Origin: Dyella marensis
GTDB lineage: Bacteria > Pseudomonadota > Gammaproteobacteria > Xanthomonadales > Rhodanobacteraceae
Reading direction: 5' to 3'
Assembly (NCBI RefSeq): GCF_900112865.1
Contig: NZ_FONH01000002.1
Span: forward strand, 540,713 to 604,712
Length of the DNA: 64,000 nucleotides
Shown: piece after piece, positions 54,196-62,594 of the stretch
Numbering within the stretch: position 1 is the stretch's first letter
Layout: every line of letters starts with the position of its first letter
Made by a program: the position numbers and the translations under genes
Notes under the pieces: generated by a model
Told to the model about the DNA's origin: nothing
Database searches by the model: none
Seen by the model: the letters and a program-made list of their open reading frames with translations, nothing else

Positions 54196-55689
54196 ATGAA
54201 CATGCAGGCCCTCGCCCCGCGTCTGTATGCGCCGCTGCTGGCGGCGCACTTCGCCGTGCTGGCGACCGAGCCGCCGCGCGTGCTGAGCTGGAGCTATGCG
54301 CTGGTGCTGGCCGTACTCGGCCTCACCCTGATCCTGGGCATCCGGCGCATCGGCCTGAGCCTCCCGCACAACCGGCCGCTGTGGTCGCTGCTGCTGGCCG
54401 CACTGTTCAGCCAGGGCGCGGCCTTCGTGCTGCTGTTCGTCGATTCGCTGGCCAATCCCCAGGGCACCCTGGTGGCCTTCGACCCCACTTTCTATTTCTG
54501 CATGAGCAGCCTGCTGCTCACCCTCGCCGCCACCTACGACCCGGTGCCGCCGGTGTACCGCTGGACCGGGCTGCTGGATGCCGCGCTGGCGGTGTTCATC
54601 GCCTTGATGTTCTACGGCCTGGTGCGCGCCCTGGTTGCCGGCGCCGAGGCGCAACCAGAGAACGCGCGCGCGATCATGTGGATGTTCGACGGCATGGCGC
54701 TGTTCGTGGCGGTATTCGCCTCGCTGCGCCTGCTGGGCGCGCGCCGCCGCGACGAGCGGCGCTTCTTCGTGGTGCTCGCCGCCTTCGCCTGGATCGAGCT
54801 GTTCGCGCCGGCGGCGCATAACCGCTTTGTGCTGTCCAGCGAGTCGTACCTGCCAGAGTTTTTGCTGAGCGTCCCGTTCGCCCTGCTCGGCCTGCTGCTG
54901 AGCCGGCGCCGCGGCGACTGGCTGCGCGGCTACCGGCCCTCCACCCGCGCCCGCTACCTGGCCGGCAGCATCAGTCCCTTCGTCCTCAGCCTTGCACTGT
55001 GCCTGCTCGCCTTCGGCTATCTGCATCGCATCCCCGCGGTGGCGGTGGGCGCGCTGGTCGCCGGCATCGCCTCGTACGCGCTGCGCGCCGCGCTGATGCT
55101 GGGCAAGCGCCTGTCCTCGGAAGACGAACTCAAGCGCCTGCACCACGGCCTGCGCCGCGCGGCGTTGCGCGACGACCTGACCCAGCTGCTCAACCGCCGC
55201 GGCTTCTACCGCGCGCTGGACCGCGAATGGGAACGCGCGCGGCGAGTCCACGTGCCGCTGGCGGTGGCGATGCTGGACATCGACCACTTCAAGGCCTTCA
55301 ACGACACCTATGGCCACCTCGCCGGCGACCAGTGCCTGGCCTCCGTCGCGCAGGCCCTGGCCGGCGAAGCCGCGTCGATGCCGGGCGTCACCGTGGCCCG
55401 CGCGGGCGGCGAGGAATTCGTGGTGCTGATCAGCGGCTACCTGCCGCATGCCGCCGGCGCCCTGCTGGAACAACTGCGCGAGCGGGTGGAGGCACTGCGC
55501 ATCCTGCATGTGCGCGGCGTGCGCGGCTTCGTCACGGTCAGTGCCGGGATCGCGTCCAGCGAGCTGGCGCGGTATGGCGACGCCGAGGCGATGCTCAGTG
55601 CGGCGGACGCGGCGCTTTACACGGCGAAGCGGGCGGGGAGGAATCAGGTGGCGTGGGCGGAGGTGCCGGGGACGGAGGCGTTGTCGTGA
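54196..55689 (+). CDS. Membrane-bound diguanylate cyclase with GGEEF motif
   Basis: A 497-residue protein. The N-terminal half has about eight hydrophobic segments (LVLAVLGLTLILGIRRI, LLLAALFSQGAAFVLLFVDS, AALAVFIALMFYGLVRALV, FVLSLALCLLAFGYL and others), a multi-pass sensor of unrecognised type. The GGDEF domain (about 320-490) has the metal/substrate residues DDLTQLLNRRGFYRALD, MLDIDHFKAFNDTYGHLAGD and ARAGGEEFVVL, so it should make cyclic di-GMP. An RxxD inhibitory site is not evident before GGEEF. The ATG at 54196 is preferred to the GTG at 54166. It converges on the GH43 gene across a GTAG repeat. Confidence 0.9.
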   Translation: MNMQALAPRLYAPLLAAHFAVLATEPPRVLSWSYALVLAVLGLTLILGIRRIGLSLPHNRPLWSLLLAALFSQGAAFVLLFVDSLANPQGTLVAFDPTFYFCMSSLLLTLAATYDPVPPVYRWTGLLDAALAVFIALMFYGLVRALVAGAEAQPENARAIMWMFDGMALFVAVFASLRLLGARRRDERRFFVVLAAFAWIELFAPAAHNRFVLSSESYLPEFLLSVPFALLGLLLSRRRGDWLRGYRPSTRARYLAGSISPFVLSLALCLLAFGYLHRIPAVAVGALVAGIASYALRAALMLGKRLSSEDELKRLHHGLRRAALRDDLTQLLNRRGFYRALDREWERARRVHVPLAVAMLDIDHFKAFNDTYGHLAGDQCLASVAQALAGEAASMPGVTVARAGGEEFVVLISGYLPHAAGALLEQLRERVEALRILHVRGVRGFVTVSAGIASSELARYGDAEAMLSAADAALYTAKRAGRNQVAWAEVPGTEALS

Positions 55690-55712
55690 TGTCCGCCCAC
55701 CGGGCGTAGGAC

Positions 55713-55803
55713 GTAGGTTGGGGTGAGCCGCAGGCGAACCCCAACGGGCGCCTGGTGAAACCGCATGCCCGTTGGGGTTCGCCTGCGGCTCACCCCAACC
55801 TAC
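55713..55803. repeat. GTAG-ended inverted repeat between convergent genes
   Basis: The best-conserved copy: GTAGGTTGGGGTGAGCCGCA at the left is matched by its complement at the right (ending CACCCCAACCTAC), with CCCAACGGGC/GCCCGTTGGG forming an inner stem. The loop is GCCTGGTGAAACCGCAT. It starts 24 bases after the diguanylate cyclase stop and ends five bases before the GH43 stop. Confidence 0.9.
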
Positions 55804-55807
55804 GCCG

Positions 55808-56764
55808 CTATGGTCCGAATGCCGGTCGTCCCTGGTCGTCCCAGGTGAACTTCTGCATATACGGCGCGCGCCTGGAGGTGCACTTCCAATCCGGCCCGCC
55901 ATTGGCATGGAACACGATCCAGTCGGTCCCGTCGGCGGCCTTGAAGAAACCGTTGTGCCCCGTCGCATATACGCCGTCCTGCGGCGAGCTTTTCAGCACC
56001 GGCAGCGGCGACTTCGACCAGGAAGCCGGCTTGAGCAGGTCCGCATCGCTGTCGGCGCTCAACATCCCGATCGAATAATCGTCCGACCAGCACGCGCTGG
56101 CCGAATACGTGAGGAATACCTTGCCGCGTGGCCCGGGAAGGAATTCCGGCGCCTCCAGGATCTTCCGCCCGCCCCGCATCTCCCACGGGAACGTCGGTGC
56201 CGCGATGTCCACCTCCGGCCCGGCCAGCGTCCACGGATCGCGCATCGGCGCGATGACCAGGTCGCTGTGATCGCCCACGTAGGCCGAGTACACGAAGTAC
56301 AGCTTGCCGCGATGCTCGAACACCGTGCCGTCGATGCCGCTGAGCCTGGTGCGCAGCATGCCCTTGTCCAACCAGCGGCCCTGGGTCGGATCCGCCGAGG
56401 CGTTCTCCAGCACGAACACGTGCCGGTGGGCGTCGTCGTTGTGCGCCTTGTCGGCGGCGGAGTAGTACAGGTACCACTTGCCGCCGATCAGATGCAGCTC
56501 CGGCGCCCAGATCGCCGCGGAGTTGGGGCCGCTGGCCGGCGCGCGCCACACTGTCACCGGCGCAGCCTGCGCCAGCTTCGCCATGTCGCGCGTCTTCCAC
56601 AGCGAGATGCGGTCGCCCTGGGTATGCATGTAGTAGTACACGCCGTCGCGCTGGGTCACCCAGGGATCGGGGCCGGACGGCAGCAGCGGGCCGACCGGCT
56701 TGGCGGCCTGCGCCAGCGGCATGGCCGCCAGCAACAGGGTGAACAGCAAGGCATGACGCTTCAC
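55808..56764 (-). CDS. GH43 glycosidase, probable alpha-L-arabinofuranosidase
   Basis: A 318-residue exported five-bladed propeller enzyme with a signal peptide (ALLFTLLLAAMPLAQAAKP). The three acidic residues of GH43 are visible: Asp in SGPDPWVTQRDG (base), Asp in LSGIDGTVFEHRGKLYFVYS (pKa modulator) and Glu in ILEAPEFLPG (acid). AIWAPELHLIGGKWYLYYSA is the family hallmark. GH43 covers arabinofuranosidases, arabinanases and xylosidases; arabinose activity is favoured by the adjacent GH93-like gene. Its start overlaps the upstream stop (ATGA). Confidence 0.9.
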   Translation of the reverse strand: MKRHALLFTLLLAAMPLAQAAKPVGPLLPSGPDPWVTQRDGVYYYMHTQGDRISLWKTRDMAKLAQAAPVTVWRAPASGPNSAAIWAPELHLIGGKWYLYYSAADKAHNDDAHRHVFVLENASADPTQGRWLDKGMLRTRLSGIDGTVFEHRGKLYFVYSAYVGDHSDLVIAPMRDPWTLAGPEVDIAAPTFPWEMRGGRKILEAPEFLPGPRGKVFLTYSASACWSDDYSIGMLSADSDADLLKPASWSKSPLPVLKSSPQDGVYATGHNGFFKAADGTDWIVFHANGGPDWKCTSRRAPYMQKFTWDDQGRPAFGP

Positions 56765-58305
56765 TTGCCTTTTCCTCCCGAACGCGACGCGGCATCGCCG
56801 TCGACTTGCAGATAATCGATATCGAGCACGTGCGCGCCGCCTTCGATATCGATGGTGTTGAAGCCGGGCAGCAGCGGCGCGGTGAGCGTCGCCACCTGCC
56901 CGCCGTCCGTCGCCTGTTCGATCGTCGCAGGCATGCGCGCACCGTTCACCGCCAACACCGGCGTGGCCGGCAAGCCCACGTCGGCGTAGCGCACCCGCAA
57001 GCTGTGCACGCCGGCCGTGGCATGCACGAGGAAGCGCAGCCGCGCCTCGCCGCCCTGCCCCAGCCGCGCCTTGCGCAGGTTGGAAGCGGCCGGATCCGGC
57101 ACCACGGCGGCGCCGGCCAGTTCCGCGTCCTCGGCTTCATAGCGATCGAAGCGCAAGGGCGCGATGGCCGACAGCATCTCGTTGCGCGACGCATGCTCCG
57201 GCGCATCCGCCGCGGATGACGATGTCACGTGCAGGTACGAACCGTCGCCGCGCTCCAGCAATGCCTGGGTCCAGCCCGCGTGGATATTGCCGCTGCGCTT
57301 CTGCACCGGCGCGCGCACTTCCCACCAGGGGCCGCGGCCGGAGGCATTGTTCCAGTACAAGGTGCGCCCGCCTTCGTCGCCACCGCCACCGGCGCGTTGC
57401 GCCGACACCACGATCACGCCTTCCGGTCCGCCTTGCGGAAACCACTGCAGCACCGGACACGCCGCCGGCCAGAAGCCGGACAGCGTCATCACCGGCTCGC
57501 CGTGCCGCTGCGGATCGCCCCAGTCCAGCCCGTCGCGGCTGAACTTGATGAATACCTGGCCATTGCGCGGCCCGTCGATATTCTCGTACGTCATCGCATA
57601 ACGGTGATCCGGCAGGCGCGTGACGATGGCCATGCCGGGCCGCTGCACGCCGCCGGGAATCGCCACGTCCCACACTTCCTGGCCCCAGCTGCGACCGCCG
57701 TCGGTGGAGACCTTGTGCGCCAGCAACTGGTTGTAGCCCTCGCCCTTGTGCTGCTCGCTGGAGTAATAGGCGACCAGGCGCCCATCGTCCAGCAGGTGCA
57801 CGTTCGGCTCCCACACGCCCTTGTTGTCCTTGTCCTCGGGACGGCCGCCGCCCTGCACGATGGAGCTGCGATAACGCCAGCTCTTGCCGCCGTCGGTGGA
57901 CACGTACATCTGCAGGTCCTCGACATGGACGCGGCCGCGCTCGTCGTTGCGCGTGGCGTTGGCCGAGAGCAGCAGCGTGCCGGCCGGCAGGTCGGCGGTG
58001 GCGCGCGGCAACTCGGCAATGTGCGGTTGCCAGCGCAGCTGCCACTGCTTGTCGCCGGCGTGCGGCTGGTCGGTGACATTCATCAGGAAGCGCCAGTGCG
58101 CACCTTCGTCGCGGCTTTCCCACAACGGAATGCCGGCCATGCCGTCCTGCTCGAACACCATCAGCAGGCGGTCATGCTCCGATCCGGCGCGCACCACCGA
58201 CGCATAACCGGTGCCGTCGGCGATGCGCTCGCCGGCCACGCGCTCGTCGGCATGCGCCGCCAGCGAAGCCAGCGCGAACGCCAGCGCGAACATCGTTCGT
58301 TTCAT
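56761..58305 (-). CDS. Sialidase-fold exo-glycosidase, GH93-like, with C-terminal CBM
   Basis: A 514-residue exported protein with a signal peptide (FALAFALASLAAHADE). A six-bladed propeller (about 20-370) shows Asp-box-like repeats (VSTDGGKSWRY, VSTDGGRSWGQ, ESRDEGAHWRF). Further signatures are GVWEPNVHLLDDGRLVAYYS and YAMTYENIDG, which resemble GH93 exo-1,5-alpha-L-arabinanases more than true sialidases; FRIP is absent. The C-terminal part (about 380-505, from DRYEAEDAELAGAAV) is a CBM6/35-type carbohydrate-binding module. GGAGG is seven bases before the ATG. It lies just past a terminator-like hairpin after the receptor gene. Confidence 0.8.
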   Translation of the reverse strand: MKRTMFALAFALASLAAHADERVAGERIADGTGYASVVRAGSEHDRLLMVFEQDGMAGIPLWESRDEGAHWRFLMNVTDQPHAGDKQWQLRWQPHIAELPRATADLPAGTLLLSANATRNDERGRVHVEDLQMYVSTDGGKSWRYRSSIVQGGGRPEDKDNKGVWEPNVHLLDDGRLVAYYSSEQHKGEGYNQLLAHKVSTDGGRSWGQEVWDVAIPGGVQRPGMAIVTRLPDHRYAMTYENIDGPRNGQVFIKFSRDGLDWGDPQRHGEPVMTLSGFWPAACPVLQWFPQGGPEGVIVVSAQRAGGGGDEGGRTLYWNNASGRGPWWEVRAPVQKRSGNIHAGWTQALLERGDGSYLHVTSSSAADAPEHASRNEMLSAIAPLRFDRYEAEDAELAGAAVVPDPAASNLRKARLGQGGEARLRFLVHATAGVHSLRVRYADVGLPATPVLAVNGARMPATIEQATDGGQVATLTAPLLPGFNTIDIEGGAHVLDIDYLQVDGDAASRSGGKGK

Positions 58306-58320
58306 CCACTTGCCTCCGAA

Positions 58321-58358
58321 TAAAAAAGGCGGGCGGCCACGCCACGACGCCGCCCGCC
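58321..58358 (-). terminator. Terminator-like hairpin between receptor and GH93-like genes
   Basis: On the minus strand GGCGGGCGG and CCGCCCGCC enclose a 13-base loop and are followed by TTTTTTATT. This is a full rho-independent terminator ten bases after the receptor stop, inside an operon. It likely lowers but does not abolish expression of the two downstream glycosidase genes. Confidence 0.75.
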
Positions 58359-58367
58359 GGGGAGGAA

Positions 58368-61157
58368 TCACATCTTGAAGCGCACGCCCAGGCCCAGGGT
58401 GCGGTCCTGGTAGCGGATGTCGCGCGGCCGCGTGGTGCCGTCGCCCCACCACTGGTGCAGGTTGGCGCCGAAGATATTGGTCGCGTTGAGCACCACGGTG
58501 AAGTTCTGGTTGACGTCGTAGCCCAGCGAGAAGTCCACCTGGTTGGCCGGCTTGATCTCGTCGTTCACACCCGCCACCGTCGGCTGGTTGAAGCCCTGGA
58601 TGTAGCGGCTGCGGTAGTTGTAGGCCAGGCGCGCGGACCAGCCGTACTTCTCATACATCAGCACCGCGTTGTAGTTGTTCTTCGACACGTTCTGCAGCGG
58701 CGAGGCGGTGATCGGCCCGCCGATGTATTGCGGCGAACGCGTGGAGCCCTCGATATAGGTGTAGTTGAACTGCGCGCCCAGGCCGCTCCATACGCCAGGC
58801 AGGAAGTCGAAGAACTGCTGGTAGGCGAATTCTGCGCCGTCGAGATGCCCGGAGCCCGCGCTCTGCGGCGAGTTCAGCTGGTACGGCTGGCCGCCGATCG
58901 TCACGTCGGTGATGTAGTTCTGGATGTAGCCATTGATGTCGCGGTAGAACACGCCGCCACTGATATAGCTGGCCGGACCGAAGTACCACTCCAGCGAGGC
59001 GTCATAGTTGTTGCTGCGGATCGGCTTCAGGTTCGGATTGCCGCTGCTGGCCACGCCGGCGCGGTTGATCGTGCCGGGATTGAGCGAGATCGACGGATTC
59101 AACTGGCCGAAGCCCGGATAGGTCAGCGTCTTGGCCGCCACCACGCGCAGCTGCAGGTCGTCGCGCAGATGCAGGTTGAAGCTGAGGTTCGGCAGGTAGA
59201 CCGGCGCGCTGGTGGAAGCGGTCAGCGGCGAGTAGACGCCGGTGGACGCGTCGAACGAGAACGCATCGAGATGGCGCTTCACGCGCTCCACCCGCATGCC
59301 CATCAGGCCGTCGTACGGCAGGCCGAACAATTCGTTGCCGTAGCCGAACTGCAGGTAGCCGGCGTACGACTTCTCCTGGATGTGATAGAAGCGGCCCGGA
59401 TTCTCCGGCGCCAGCCCGTTCGGCAGGCCGTACAGCCCGCGGATCGCATCGGCATTGTTGACCAGGAAGTTGTAGCAGCCGCTCAGCCAGGACACCGGAA
59501 TCGCATCGGTAGTCGGCTGGTTGCAGAAATAACCGTTCGGGAAGCGCGCCACCACCTGGTTGGCGGGGTTCGGGTTGAGCGCGATCTGGCCGGTGCCGCC
59601 CGGCGGCGGCGTGGAGATCTCGACGCTGCCGCGGTACTCGGCCTTGTGGTCGGAATAGCGCAGGCCGAAATCCATGTACTGGAAGAAGTCGCCGCCCAGG
59701 TCATAGGTGCCGTCGCCGCGCCACGCGGTCTGTTCGCCGCGCTGGTTGTTCCAGGTCTGGAACAGGCCGTTGAGGTAGTAGTTCGACGGGTTGAGCTGCG
59801 GATTGCCGCCCAGCGTCCAGTTCTGCGCGCCGTTCCACACCGTGGTGACCGGTCCCTTCAGGAAGGTGTCGACGATGAAGGTCTGGTCGTGGAACGAACT
59901 GGAATTGAAGGACAGGTCGGTGGACAGGTTGAGCCTGTCGCCATGCCACTTCATGCCGATCGAGTTCTGGATGTCATGGCCCCACTGCTCGTGCGCCTGC
60001 GTGCTGGTGGCGGCGTAGGTGTCGCCGGTCCACATGCCGCTGGAGGCGTCGCAGATGCGCTGGCCGTAATACGGCGAACCGGTCAGCTGGTCGGCATAGC
60101 AATGGTTGGTGACCGACAGGCTGGACGGATTGACCACGCCCACCGGGAAGCTGAAGTAATACGGCTGGTTGTAGCGGTCCGAATCCCAGGTGTAGAGGCC
60201 TTCGATATAGACCTCGGTGTCCTTGTTCGGCTTCCACTGCAAGGCGTAGTTGGCTTCCTGGCGCTTGCGGCTGCCGATGTTGTAGTCGGCGCCCCAGCCG
60301 TTGGGCACGGAGATCAGGTCGCCGGCGGAGGTGCGGATCGGTGCGCCGTTGCCGCCGGTGAGCACCTTGGGGAAGTCCGCCCACACGGCGTTGTACTCAT
60401 AGCGCTGCTTGTCATAGCCGACGTTGAGCAGCGCACCGAACTCGCCGGCGTCGGTGTGCCAGCGGTTGCTCAGCAGCAGGCTGCCGTTGGGATCGGTGTG
60501 GCCGCCGTACTTGCTGTGCGTGCCGGTAAGCGTCGCCGCCACCTTGCTGCCGTCGAAATCCAGCGGGCGGTACAGCTGCATGTCGACCAGGCCGGCGATG
60601 CCGCCGTCGGGCAGGCTGGCTTCGCTGGTCTTGTAGACCTGCACGGTCTTCACCGCGGTCGCCGGCAGGTTCTGGAAGGCGAACGCACGGCCCACGCCGC
60701 TGAAGATCTCGCGGCCGTTCAAGGTGGTGATCACGTTGGGCAGGCCACGGATCACCACCGAGCTGGTCTCGCCCTGGAAACCCTGCGCGATCTGCACGCC
60801 GGTGATGCGCTGCATGGCGTCGGCCACGCTGTTGTCGGGCAGCTTGCCGATGTCCTCGGCGACGATGGAATCGACCACCATGCGCGAGTCCTGCTTGAGC
60901 GCCTGCGCGCTCTGCAGGCTTTCGCGCAGCGGCGTCACCACCACGCCGGAGAGATTCACCGCATTCTGGGTGGAAGCCTGGTCGGCGGTACCCGCCTTCT
61001 TCTTGGCCGGCGCCTGGCCGGCGGGTGCGGCCTGGTCAGTGGACTGTTGCGGATCGGCGGCCTGGTCGGCGGGCTTGGTATCGGCCGCGTAGGCAGGTGC
61101 CAGCGCGGCGGCGATGGCGATCGCGAGCAGGGACAGCGGGATGCGGTAGCGAGTCAT
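58368..61157 (-). CDS. TonB-dependent receptor of the arabinan-like locus
   Basis: A 929-residue outer-membrane receptor. A signal peptide (IPLSLLAIAIAAALAPAYA) and an Ala/Gln/Asp-rich linker lead to the TonB-box/plug region: AVNLSGVVVTPLRESLQSAQ, IVAEDIGKLPDNSVADAMQR, VVIRGLPNVITTLNGREIFS. The opening resembles the Xanthomonas TonB receptors of the CUT type, and the barrel ends RTLGLGVRFKM. GGGGAGG is eight bases before ATG 61157; the longer frame has no signal peptide. The genes around it suggest an arabinose-containing oligosaccharide. No SusD-like gene is present. Confidence 0.9.
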   Translation of the reverse strand: MTRYRIPLSLLAIAIAAALAPAYAADTKPADQAADPQQSTDQAAPAGQAPAKKKAGTADQASTQNAVNLSGVVVTPLRESLQSAQALKQDSRMVVDSIVAEDIGKLPDNSVADAMQRITGVQIAQGFQGETSSVVIRGLPNVITTLNGREIFSGVGRAFAFQNLPATAVKTVQVYKTSEASLPDGGIAGLVDMQLYRPLDFDGSKVAATLTGTHSKYGGHTDPNGSLLLSNRWHTDAGEFGALLNVGYDKQRYEYNAVWADFPKVLTGGNGAPIRTSAGDLISVPNGWGADYNIGSRKRQEANYALQWKPNKDTEVYIEGLYTWDSDRYNQPYYFSFPVGVVNPSSLSVTNHCYADQLTGSPYYGQRICDASSGMWTGDTYAATSTQAHEQWGHDIQNSIGMKWHGDRLNLSTDLSFNSSSFHDQTFIVDTFLKGPVTTVWNGAQNWTLGGNPQLNPSNYYLNGLFQTWNNQRGEQTAWRGDGTYDLGGDFFQYMDFGLRYSDHKAEYRGSVEISTPPPGGTGQIALNPNPANQVVARFPNGYFCNQPTTDAIPVSWLSGCYNFLVNNADAIRGLYGLPNGLAPENPGRFYHIQEKSYAGYLQFGYGNELFGLPYDGLMGMRVERVKRHLDAFSFDASTGVYSPLTASTSAPVYLPNLSFNLHLRDDLQLRVVAAKTLTYPGFGQLNPSISLNPGTINRAGVASSGNPNLKPIRSNNYDASLEWYFGPASYISGGVFYRDINGYIQNYITDVTIGGQPYQLNSPQSAGSGHLDGAEFAYQQFFDFLPGVWSGLGAQFNYTYIEGSTRSPQYIGGPITASPLQNVSKNNYNAVLMYEKYGWSARLAYNYRSRYIQGFNQPTVAGVNDEIKPANQVDFSLGYDVNQNFTVVLNATNIFGANLHQWWGDGTTRPRDIRYQDRTLGLGVRFKM

Positions 61158-61220
61158 GGAATGAACCTCCCCGGTTTTCGGAGTCAAAGCGACGCCGGCG
61201 CGTGCCGGCGGCATGCGTTT

Positions 61221-61252
61221 GGAAGAAAAGAAGGCGGCCCGCTCCAGCGGGC
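61221..61252 (-). terminator. Terminator-like hairpin between GH5-like and receptor genes
   Basis: On the minus strand GCCCGCT-GG-AGCGGGC is a compact 7-bp stem followed by CGCCTTCTTTTCTT. The T run is broken by C residues, so it is weaker than the hairpin at 58321. It might separate receptor expression from the gene before it. Confidence 0.5.
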
Positions 61253-61274
61253 GCGCCGATGTGGCGCGCGTGGC

Positions 61275-62462
61275 TTAGCGCGTCTTAAGAAGCGTCCCTA
61301 CCGGATAGCTCGCCGCCTCCGCCGGCACCACGCCGCGCGGTGCATGCGACAGTGCGCGCAGGATCTCGGCCTCGCGCTGGCGGTACGGCGTGCCGTCGCC
61401 ATGCAGCAGGTCGTGGAACCACAGCGTCGGCGGCTGCAAGGTGTACGGCCGCTGCCAGGAATCCCACGGCATGATGGTCTGCGACTTGCCGTCGACGAAG
61501 CCCCAGTTGACCATGCCCACGTCGAGCCGCTTGGCCAGCGGCAGCACGCCGTCGATGGTCGAGCCGTTGCCGCGCGCCATGTACTCGGTGCAGATCAGCG
61601 GACGGCCATAGCCTTCCAGCTGCTTCACGCGGCGGGCGAATTCCTCCGGCCAGCCGTAGTTGTGGAAGCTGATTACATCGGACTGCTCGACCTGGGTGCG
61701 CTCGACCGCATCGAGTTTCGCAGGATCCGACCAGTCCTCGTGTTCCCACAGGCCGCTGGTCAGCGGCTGCGTCGGCGACGCGCTGCGCGCCCAGGCGAAT
61801 ACCTGCGGCAGCAGCTTGGCGACCAGGGTGAACTTGTCCTTCGGCTCCTTCGCGTCGTAGTTGCCGCCGCCGGGATTGTTCGGCTCGTTCCACACATCCC
61901 AGGCGAGCACGCGCGGATCCTTGGCGAAGCTGCCGACGATGTCTTTCACGTACTGCTCCAGGCGCGGGTACTGGCTGGGATCGGCCAGCGCCACGCCCGG
62001 GCTCTGCACCCAGCCGGAGTTGTGCACGCCGGGGATCGGCGGATGCTGGGCGCCGAGCTTCGGCTCCGGATCCCAGCACGAATCGAACAGCACGAAGATC
62101 GGCTTGATGTGGTGCTTGTCGGCGATGGCGAGGAACCGGTCGATGCGCTGCTTGAAGCCGGCGGCATCCTGCTGCCACAGCAGGTCGTGCAGGAACACGC
62201 GCATGGTGGTCATGCCCAGCTGCTGCGCCCAGCCCAGTTCCTGGTCGATGCGTGCGGCATCGAAGGTATCGGCCTGCCACATCTCCAGCTCGTTGATCGC
62301 GTTGGCCGGCAGATAGTTGCTGCCCAGCGGCCAGGCTTGCCTGGCGTACCAGGCTTTGGCTTCGGCGGGCGTCCAGCGCGCGGTGCTTTCCCGCGCCAGG
62401 GACACGGGCGTGGCGAGCAGCGCCGCCAGTCCCAGAGCCGTCGCCATCAATGCATGCTTCAT
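61275..62462 (-). CDS. GH5-like secreted glycosidase
   Basis: A 395-residue exported (beta/alpha)8 enzyme with a signal peptide (ALMATALGLAALLATPVSLA). The clan GH-A acid/base is Glu193 in LAWDVWNEPNNPGGG and the nucleophile Glu293 in PLICTEYMARGNGST; VFLHDLLW, FVLFDSCWDPEP and ISFHNYGWPEEF are other conserved stretches. Related proteins are often labelled cellulase or 1,4-beta-xylanase, but specificity is unproven and GH5 subfamily cannot be set by eye. GGGGAG precedes the ATG at 62462. It lies in the leftward locus between epimerase and receptor genes. Confidence 0.8.
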   Translation of the reverse strand: MKHALMATALGLAALLATPVSLARESTARWTPAEAKAWYARQAWPLGSNYLPANAINELEMWQADTFDAARIDQELGWAQQLGMTTMRVFLHDLLWQQDAAGFKQRIDRFLAIADKHHIKPIFVLFDSCWDPEPKLGAQHPPIPGVHNSGWVQSPGVALADPSQYPRLEQYVKDIVGSFAKDPRVLAWDVWNEPNNPGGGNYDAKEPKDKFTLVAKLLPQVFAWARSASPTQPLTSGLWEHEDWSDPAKLDAVERTQVEQSDVISFHNYGWPEEFARRVKQLEGYGRPLICTEYMARGNGSTIDGVLPLAKRLDVGMVNWGFVDGKSQTIMPWDSWQRPYTLQPPTLWFHDLLHGDGTPYRQREAEILRALSHAPRGVVPAEAASYPVGTLLKTR

Positions 62463-62594
62463 TTCGAACTCCCCTTTTTCAGACGATCTCCGGTCCCTGC
62501 CGGAGGCCTTGGGTTGATATCCGGGCAAAGCGCTCCCGCGACGCCCGCTCGGGGCGTCTTCGCTCGATCGCTGCGGCGGGCGCCTGCCTGCCCG

